Both the position numbers and the translations under genes were made by a program. Source: an uncultured Bacteroidales bacterium (GTDB lineage Bacteria > Bacteroidota > Bacteroidia > Bacteroidales > UBA932). From it: a stretch of DNA of 64,000 nucleotides. The notes below the pieces were generated by a model. The model searched no databases. It was not told the DNA's origin and saw only the letters and a program-made list of their open reading frames with translations. Shown piece by piece: positions 58,375-64,000 of this stretch (position 1 is the stretch's first letter; each line of letters starts with the position of its first letter). The DNA lies in the NCBI GenBank assembly GCA_905234475.1, contig CAJOHX010000002.1, positions 1 to 64,000 of the forward strand. The letters run 5' to 3'.

Positions 58375-60549
58375 TTAGTTGATAAACAGCATCTCGCGGT
58401 ACTTCGGCAGCGGCCACATCTTGTTGTCCACCGTCTCCTCGAGCTTGTCGATGGGATAGCGAAGGGCCGGGAAGCTCTCGGCGATCTCGTGGTAGGCCAG
58501 GGCGCGCTCGTAGTCGTTCTCGATCATGTTGGCCGCCTTGCGGGCCTCCCGCATCGCGGTGGCCTTGATGCGCACGTCTTCGACATACTTGTTGATGTCG
58601 TCGAGGATGCGGAGCTCCGTGGTGCAGTTGTCGAGGTTGCCGTAGATCTCCTTGGCTAAAGTGAGCTCCTTGAGGAGCTTGGACTTGTATTCCAGGGCGG
58701 CGGGGATGATATGGTTGAGCGCCATGCGCACCATCACGCGGGATTCGATCTGGACCTTCTTGGTGTAGGTCTCCCACTTCACCTCGTTGCGGGCCTCCAG
58801 TTCCTTCTCGGAATAGACGCCGGTCTTGGTGAACATCTCCACGGCGGCGGGCTTGGTGAATTCGCAGAACATCTTCGGGACGTTGGTCTCCACGTCGAGT
58901 CCGCGGCGCTTGGCCTCGGCCTTCCACTCCTCGGTGTAGCCGTTGCCGTCGAAGCAGACCACGCCGATGATCGACTTGATGATGGGCTTGAGGGCGTCCA
59001 TGATGGCTACGTTGGTCTCCTTGCCGGCGGCAAGCTCCTTCTCCACGGCGGCCTTGAAATCGATGAGCTGCTCCGCCACGGCGGCATTCAGCGTGGTCAT
59101 CGCCCCGGCGCAGTTGGCGCAGGAACCGACGGCGCGGAACTCGAAGCGGTTGCCGGTGAAGGCGAACGGCGAGGTGCGGTTGCGGTCGGTGTTGTCCACG
59201 AAGATCTCCGGGATCTCCACCAGGCCGACGCTCTTGCCCTTCTTGCCGGCAATCTCGATCGGCGTATCGGAAGGCAGCTCAAGGAGTTTGTGCAGCACGT
59301 CGGTCATCGTGCGGCCCAGGAAGGCGGACACGATGGCGGGCGGCGCCTCGTTGGCGCCCAGACGGTGGGCGTTGGTCGCGCTGGCGATAGACGCCTTCAG
59401 CAGGGCGTTGTGCTTCTGCACGGCGGCCAGGACGTTGACGAAGAAGGTGACGAACTGGAGGTTGCCCTTGGCATCCTTGCCCGGCGCCAGCAGCATCGTG
59501 CCGGTGTCGGTGCCCAGCGACCAGTTGTTGTGCTTGCCCGAGCCGTTGACGCCGGCGAAGGGCTTCTCGTGCAGGAGCACCACGAAGCCGTGCTTGCGGG
59601 CGATGCGGCCCATCAGGTTCATCACGATCTGGTTCTGGTCATTCGCGAGGTTGGTCTCGCCGTAGATCGGCGCCAGCTCGAACTGGTTGGGGGCCACCTC
59701 GTTGTGGCGGGTCTTGATGGGAATGCCCAGGCGGTGGCCGGCGATCTCGAGGTCACGCATGAAGGCGGCCACGCGCGTCGGGATGGCACCGAAGTAGTGG
59801 TCGTCCAGCTGCTGGTTCTTGGAGGAATTGTGGCCGAACAGGGTGCGGCCGGTGATCATCAGGTCCGTGCGGGCGGCATACAAGGCCTCGTCCACGAGGA
59901 AATACTCCTGCTCCCAGCCCAGGTAGGAATAGACTTTGGAGACCGTCGGGTCAAAGAGTTTGCAGATGGGCACGGCAGCGTCGCTGACGGCCTTGAGGGC
60001 CTTCTTGAGCGGGGTCTTGTAGTCCAGGGCCTCGCCGGTGTAGGAAATGAAGACAGTCGGGATACAGAGGGTGTCGTCCAGGATGAAGACCGGGGAGGTC
60101 GGGTCCCAGGCGGTGTAGCCGCGCGCCTCGAAGGTGGCGCGGATGCCGCCGCTCGGGAAGGACGAGGCGTCCGGCTCCTGCTGCGCGAGCATCTTGCCGT
60201 CGAAGGTCTCGATCACGCCGCCCTTGCCGTCGTAGTCGATCAGCGAGTCGTGCTTCTCGGCAGTGCCTTCGGTAAGGGGCTGGAACCAGTGGGTGACGTG
60301 GGTCACACCGTGCTCCATAGCCCATTCCTTCATGCCGCGGGCCACGCCGTCGGCCGTCTTGCGGTCGAGGCCCTTGCCGCCCTCGATGCAGGCCAGAAGC
60401 GCCTGGAGGCTGTCGGCATCCAGGTATTTGCACATTTTCTTGCGGTCGAACACGAGTTCGCCGAAATACTCGGAAGTCTTACAACCAGGGACTTCTGCAG
60501 GAACCTCTTTCCGTTCGAAGGATTCCTTAACCAAATCAAATCTGTCCAT
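58375..60549 (-). CDS. glnN: Type III glutamine synthetase
   Basis: 724 residues, the size of GSIII. The N-terminal domain special to GSIII is present (CKTSEYFGELVFD, MKEWAMEHGVTHVTHWFQPL), and the catalytic core has FPSGGIRATFEARGY, HNEVAPNQFELAPIY and NGSGKHNNWSLGTDTG. It condenses ammonium with glutamate. GSIII is the common form in Bacteroidales. First gene of the gltB-gltD-pyrG-purF run. No TAnnTTTG element was found upstream, so control may differ from housekeeping genes. Confidence 0.96.
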   Translation of the reverse strand: MDRFDLVKESFERKEVPAEVPGCKTSEYFGELVFDRKKMCKYLDADSLQALLACIEGGKGLDRKTADGVARGMKEWAMEHGVTHVTHWFQPLTEGTAEKHDSLIDYDGKGGVIETFDGKMLAQQEPDASSFPSGGIRATFEARGYTAWDPTSPVFILDDTLCIPTVFISYTGEALDYKTPLKKALKAVSDAAVPICKLFDPTVSKVYSYLGWEQEYFLVDEALYAARTDLMITGRTLFGHNSSKNQQLDDHYFGAIPTRVAAFMRDLEIAGHRLGIPIKTRHNEVAPNQFELAPIYGETNLANDQNQIVMNLMGRIARKHGFVVLLHEKPFAGVNGSGKHNNWSLGTDTGTMLLAPGKDAKGNLQFVTFFVNVLAAVQKHNALLKASIASATNAHRLGANEAPPAIVSAFLGRTMTDVLHKLLELPSDTPIEIAGKKGKSVGLVEIPEIFVDNTDRNRTSPFAFTGNRFEFRAVGSCANCAGAMTTLNAAVAEQLIDFKAAVEKELAAGKETNVAIMDALKPIIKSIIGVVCFDGNGYTEEWKAEAKRRGLDVETNVPKMFCEFTKPAAVEMFTKTGVYSEKELEARNEVKWETYTKKVQIESRVMVRMALNHIIPAALEYKSKLLKELTLAKEIYGNLDNCTTELRILDDINKYVEDVRIKATAMREARKAANMIENDYERALAYHEIAESFPALRYPIDKLEETVDNKMWPLPKYREMLFIN

Positions 60550-60591
60550 AATTACTACACTATTTGTTAAACTAACTCTTCCTTGAAAAGT

Positions 60592-60622
60592 AGAGAGGCT
60601 GGTCCACCGGACCAGCCTCTCT
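60592..60622. promoter_or_regulatory. Perfect 14-bp hairpin upstream of glnN
   Basis: Arms 60592-60605 and 60609-60622 with a three-base loop, 43 bases from the glnN ATG. A weak T tract follows on the plus strand and CTTTTC on the minus strand. It could be a leader structure of glnN or a boundary terminator. Confidence 0.5.
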
Positions 60623-60632
60623 TATCTGATTT

Positions 60633-60640
60633 TATTTTTG
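60633..60640 (+). promoter_or_regulatory. -7 promoter-like element TATTTTTG
   Basis: Perfect TAnnTTTG on the plus strand. Eleven bases on is an ATG opening a 24-codon frame (MMCRIRLDYTHTETDQ and so on). May be chance in a T-rich region. Confidence 0.3.
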
Positions 60641-60901
60641 TCTCTCTTTAATGATGTGTCGCATACGGCTGGATTATACGCACACAGAAACAGACCAGAC
60701 CTGCTGGGACTGGGACTGCTGATTCTGCTGCTGATTATAAAGGGCGTGTGCCACTACTTACTAAACCAAAAATTCGAGTGCAATTTAAGAAGAAATTTCG
60801 GGAATGCAAGAGTTTTTTTCACTTTTTTCACTCGAGGTCTCCGCGCGTATAATAAGGTAAAAAAACTTTGTCCTCCCAGCCAAGATTTACATCAAATCCG
60901 C

Positions 60902-60909
60902 TATCTTTG
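60902..60909 (+). promoter_or_regulatory. -7 promoter element TATCTTTG for nadE
   Basis: Perfect TAnnTTTG; the ATG at 60915 is the sixth base after the G, so the transcript should be leaderless. Confidence 0.72.
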
Positions 60910-60914
60910 CGTTT

Positions 60915-62849
60915 ATGAAGAGTCTAGGACTGATCCGTGTGGCGGCTGCGATGCCGCGCGTGCACGTGGCCGACCCGGCGGCGAATGCCCGGGAGATCCT
61001 CCAGCTGTGCCAGGACCTGAAGAAGCAGCGGCCTTCCGTGATTGTGTTCCCCGAGCTTTGCGTCACGGGCTACACCTGCGCTGACCTGTTCGGGCAGAAC
61101 CGCCTGCTCGCCGACGCGGAAGCCGCCGTGGCGGAGATCGCCGCGGCCAGCGCGAAGCTGGAGCCCATGATCGTCGTCGGCGCCCCCGTGCGCCATGCCG
61201 GCCGGCTTTTCAACTGCGCCGTGGCCATCCGGCAGGGCCGGATTCTCGGGATTGTCCCGAAGACCTACCTGGCCGGCAACAGCGAGTTCTACGAGCCGCG
61301 CTGGTTCGCCTCCGCCCGGGTGCTCTCCCCTGCCGGCGCACGCATCCGCTATGCCGGACAGGAGGAGATCCTGCTCGGCACGCGCCAGCTCTTCCGCATC
61401 GGCGAAGCCCTCGCCGCCATCGAGCTCTGCCAGGACCTCTGGGTCCCCATTCCCCCGAGTTCCCAGGCCGCCCTGGCGGGTGCACAGCTGATCCTCAACC
61501 TCTCCGCCAGCAACGACTATCTGTTCAAGCACGAATACCGCAAGAGCCTTGTCAAAGCGACCTCCTCGCGCCTGTATGCCGCCTATGTCTACGCTTCCTG
61601 CGCTGAAGGCGAATCCACCCAGGACCTTGTCTGGGCCGGCGCCTCGCTGATCTGCGAGAACGGCGCCATCCTCGCCGAGGGCGAGCGTTTCGCGCGCGGC
61701 AGCCGCTTCATCATGGCCGACGTCGACCTCCAGCGCATGGAAACCCTGCGCGCCAAGGAGCATTCCTTCGGCTTCGAGGGGCCCGTGCCCGCCTTCGTCA
61801 TCCAGGAGGCCGGCGAGCCCGCCGCAACGGATTTTGAAGCGAAGCTGCTCCGCTACGTGGAGCCGCATCCCTTTGTCCCGCAGGGCGATCCGGAGGCGCT
61901 CGGCGTGCGCTGCCGCGAGATCCTCTCCGCCCAGGTGGCGGGCCTGGTCACCCGCCTGGAGCACATCCGCTGCAAGCGGGCCGTCATCGGCGTGTCCGGC
62001 GGCCTGGACTCCACCCTCGCCCTGCTCGTGACCGTGCTTGCCTTCGACACGCTCGGCCTGCCGCGCGAGAACATTATCGGCATCACCATGCCCGGCTTCG
62101 GCACGACGAACCGCACGTATGGCAATTCCCTGGACCTCATGAAAGGCCTGGGCATCACCTCCCGCGAAATCTCCATCGTCCCCGCCGTGCGGCAGCATTT
62201 CGCCGACATCGGCCAGGACGAGAACAATCACGACCTCACCTACGAGAACTGCCAGGCGCGCGAGCGCACGCAGCTGCTGATGGACGTGGCCGGCAAGGAA
62301 GGCGGCATCGTCGTCGGCACCGGAGACCTCTCCGAGCTCGCCCTCGGCTGGTGCACCTACAACGGCGACCACATGTCCATGTACGGCGTCAACGCCAGCG
62401 TGCCCAAGACCCTGGTGCGGACCCTCGTCCGCTGGGCCGCGGACAACAAGTTCGGCGCCTACGGCGACATCCACAAGACCCTGCTGGACATCGTGGATAC
62501 CCCGATCAGCCCCGAGCTGCTCCCCGCCGACAAGGACGGCAAGATCGCCCAGAAGACCGAGGATACCGTCGGCCCCTACGAGCTGCACGACTTCTTCCTC
62601 TACCACTTCTTCCGGACCGGGGCCGGCCCGGACAAGCTCCTTTTCCTCGCCCGCAAGGCCTTCGCCGGCACGTACGACGACGCCACGCTCCGCAAATGGC
62701 TGGAGACCTTCCTGAAGCGCTTTTTCAACCAGCAGTTCAAGCGTTCCTGCCTGCCCGACGGGCCCAAGGTGGGTAGCGTGTCCCTCTCGCCCCGCGGCGA
62801 CTGGCGCATGCCCTCCGACCTGGAGACCTGCTGGAAACTGAGCGAATAA
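60915..62849 (+). CDS. nadE: Glutamine-dependent NAD+ synthetase
   Basis: 644 residues. An N-terminal nitrilase-type glutaminase ([14 protein letters not shown] with Glu, the lysine of IVPKTYLAG, and the nucleophile in [11 protein letters not shown]) feeds ammonia to the C-terminal synthetase, whose PP-loop is [14 protein letters not shown] near residue 360. It amidates deamido-NAD to NAD, the last step of NAD synthesis. It is another glutamine user beside the nitrogen block but is divergently transcribed. Confidence 0.96.
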   Translation: MKSLGLIRVAAAMPRVHVADPAANAREILQLCQDLKKQRPSVIVFPELCVTGYTCADLFGQNRLLADAEAAVAEIAAASAKLEPMIVVGAPVRHAGRLFNCAVAIRQGRILGIVPKTYLAGNSEFYEPRWFASARVLSPAGARIRYAGQEEILLGTRQLFRIGEALAAIELCQDLWVPIPPSSQAALAGAQLILNLSASNDYLFKHEYRKSLVKATSSRLYAAYVYASCAEGESTQDLVWAGASLICENGAILAEGERFARGSRFIMADVDLQRMETLRAKEHSFGFEGPVPAFVIQEAGEPAATDFEAKLLRYVEPHPFVPQGDPEALGVRCREILSAQVAGLVTRLEHIRCKRAVIGVSGGLDSTLALLVTVLAFDTLGLPRENIIGITMPGFGTTNRTYGNSLDLMKGLGITSREISIVPAVRQHFADIGQDENNHDLTYENCQARERTQLLMDVAGKEGGIVVGTGDLSELALGWCTYNGDHMSMYGVNASVPKTLVRTLVRWAADNKFGAYGDIHKTLLDIVDTPISPELLPADKDGKIAQKTEDTVGPYELHDFFLYHFFRTGAGPDKLLFLARKAFAGTYDDATLRKWLETFLKRFFNQQFKRSCLPDGPKVGSVSLSPRGDWRMPSDLETCWKLSE

Positions 62850-62857
62850 GGGGGCCC

Positions 62858-64000
62858 ATGTTCGAGAAAATCGTCTCCGTCCTCAACAGCATCATCTGGA
62901 GTCCGGCGCTCGTCGTGCTCCTGGTGGGCGCGGGGCTTTATTTCTCCATCCGCACCCGCTTCGTGCAGGTGCGCCGCTTCGGCCTGATGATCCGCTCGCT
63001 GTTCTCCTCGGCCGAGAAATCCGAGGACGGGCAGCAGCACGGCATTTCCTCGTTCGAGGCCTTTTGCGTGGCCCTGTCGGGCCGCGTGGGCACGGGCAAC
63101 ATCGTGGGCGTGGCCACGGCCATCGCCCTGGGCGGCCCGGGCGCTATCTTCTGGATGTGGATCATCGCCTTTCTGGGCGCCTCCACGGCCTTCGTGGAGT
63201 CCACCCTGGCGCAGCAATACAAGTTCCGGCACGCCACGGGCTTCCGCGGCGGCCCGGCCAGCTATATCAAGAAGGGACTGGGCCTGCGCTGGCTCGGTGT
63301 CCTGTTCTCCATCCTCTGCCTGATCGGCTACGGGATGTTCCTGCCCACGGTGCAGGCCAACGGGATGGCCGGCGCGCTGGACAATTCCTTCCAGCTGTCC
63401 CCGCTCGTCTCCGGCCTCGCCCTCGCCTTCGTGCTGGGTCTCGTGATCATCGGCGGCATCAAGAGCATCGCCCGCGTGGCCTCGATCGTGACGCCGTTCA
63501 TGGCCCTGGGCTATATCATCATCACGCTGATTGTCATCGCGCAGCACCTGGACGCCGTGCCCGGCGTGTTCAGGGCCATCATGACGGGGGCCTTCGGCAT
63601 CGAGCCCGTGGCGGGCGGCATCCTCGGATCCACCATCATGATGGGCGTCAAGCGCGGCATCTTCTCCAACGAAGCCGGCCAGGGAGGCGGCGCCATGGTG
63701 TCTGCCTCCGCCGCCGTCTCGCACCCCGCCAAACAGGGCCTTGCACAGGCTTTCTCGGTCTATGTGGACACGCTGCTCGTCTGCACCGCCACCGCCCTGA
63801 TGATCCTCTGCTCGGGCAGCTACAACATCCTGGACGCCAAGACGGGCGAGTTGCTCGTCGCCCGGGCCCCGCAGCTCGGAGACAATTATGTGGGCTTCAC
63901 CCAGGCCGCCGTGGACTCTGTCCTGACAGGCTTCGGCGGCACCTTCGTCAGCATCGCCCTGGTCTTCTTCGTCTTCACCACCGTGATGGCCTATTACTTC
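62858..64000 (+). CDS. AGCS family sodium:alanine/glycine symporter, N-terminal part (runs off the window)
   Basis: The first 381 residues are present. At least eight hydrophobic helices are visible, with the family signatures LSGRVGTGNIVGVATAIALGG (near residue 70) and FSNEAGQGGGAMVSASAA (near residue 270). The family co-transports sodium with alanine or glycine. Start at the ATG eight bases after the nadE stop, so nadE and this gene probably share a transcript. Confidence 0.92.
   Translation, partial: MFEKIVSVLNSIIWSPALVVLLVGAGLYFSIRTRFVQVRRFGLMIRSLFSSAEKSEDGQQHGISSFEAFCVALSGRVGTGNIVGVATAIALGGPGAIFWMWIIAFLGASTAFVESTLAQQYKFRHATGFRGGPASYIKKGLGLRWLGVLFSILCLIGYGMFLPTVQANGMAGALDNSFQLSPLVSGLALAFVLGLVIIGGIKSIARVASIVTPFMALGYIIITLIVIAQHLDAVPGVFRAIMTGAFGIEPVAGGILGSTIMMGVKRGIFSNEAGQGGGAMVSASAAVSHPAKQGLAQAFSVYVDTLLVCTATALMILCSGSYNILDAKTGELLVARAPQLGDNYVGFTQAAVDSVLTGFGGTFVSIALVFFVFTTVMAYYF

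Larger units (their letters stand above)
60550..60914. other. Divergent control region between glnN and nadE
   Basis: It holds a 14-bp perfect hairpin (60592-60622), a plus-strand TATTTTTG element (60633-60640), a leucine/isoleucine-rich open stretch on the plus strand (CTG/ATT-rich, 60710-60770), A/T tracts and the nadE promoter. No convincing gene. Confidence 0.55.

Noticed and set aside
60651..60724. 24-codon leader peptide MMCRIRLDYTHTETDQ...
   Set aside because: No matching terminator/antiterminator pair and no related biosynthetic gene downstream; kept only as a low-interest observation.

Overview
The window is a GC-rich stretch of a Bacteroidota genome, most likely order Bacteroidales. 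The evidence is a set of TAnnTTTG (-7) promoter elements in front of transcription units and of two RNA genes, very few Shine-Dalgarno sites, a class III glutamine synthetase, a DUF819 membrane protein, a GH127 lipoprotein and a TamB-led operon. Genus cannot be fixed from the sequence; a Rikenellaceae-like or uncultured gut/rumen lineage would fit.

Layout. 0-5.5 kb: the 5' end of a UvrD-type helicase, tRNA-Thr(CGT), a cysteine desulfidase/serine dehydratase-type gene, a DUF3237 + DUF819 pair, and an esterase + zinc metallopeptidase pair. 5.6-23.0 kb: twelve tightly packed minus-strand genes behind one visible promoter. They encode a Ser/Thr kinase with a C-terminal peptidoglycan-binding-like domain, a PP2C phosphatase, an FHA reader with zinc ribbons, a protein with a zinc ribbon and four AAA+ modules, a multi-zinc-ribbon protein, a TerB-like protein, a DUF4062 STAND-type protein with a ruined P-loop, a channel-like protein with a RyR domain, a DUF1963 protein, an SH3-like membrane lipoprotein and two unknowns. 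This is the least conventional system here: probably a phosphorylation-controlled stress or conflict machine.

23.1-32.4 kb: a BaiN/HI0933-type flavoprotein, GH127 enzyme, SRP RNA, sanA-like gene + cdd, mnmA, SGNH hydrolase, a COG2509-type flavoprotein and tsaD. 32.4-40.9 kb: plus-strand operon tamB, RsmI-family methyltransferase, mtaB, an MBL-fold hydrolase and thiL. TsaD and MtaB act in series on the same tRNA base. 40.9-42.6 kb: a small AT-richer island with a putative sRNA, a toxin-like nuclease-domain gene, a DUF4298 gene and debris. 42.6-60.5 kb: a nitrogen block, glutamine synthetase III, gltB, gltD, pyrG, purF, P-II, amt, asnB, glmS and an M64 peptidase, so glutamine synthesis, its regulator and five glutamine amidotransferases lie together. 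nadE (glutamine-dependent) and an AGCS symporter follow on the plus strand.

Two genome-scale signals cut across the genes. (1) A family of modular palindromic elements has landed in frame inside at least three protein genes (about 13.6, 24.1 and 30.7 kb); a second, REP-like family sits in the C-terminal codons of the RsmI-family gene and of thiL. (2) Several promoters lie so close to the start codon that the mRNAs should be leaderless or nearly so; the SRP RNA 5' end gives an internal estimate of the promoter-to-start distance.
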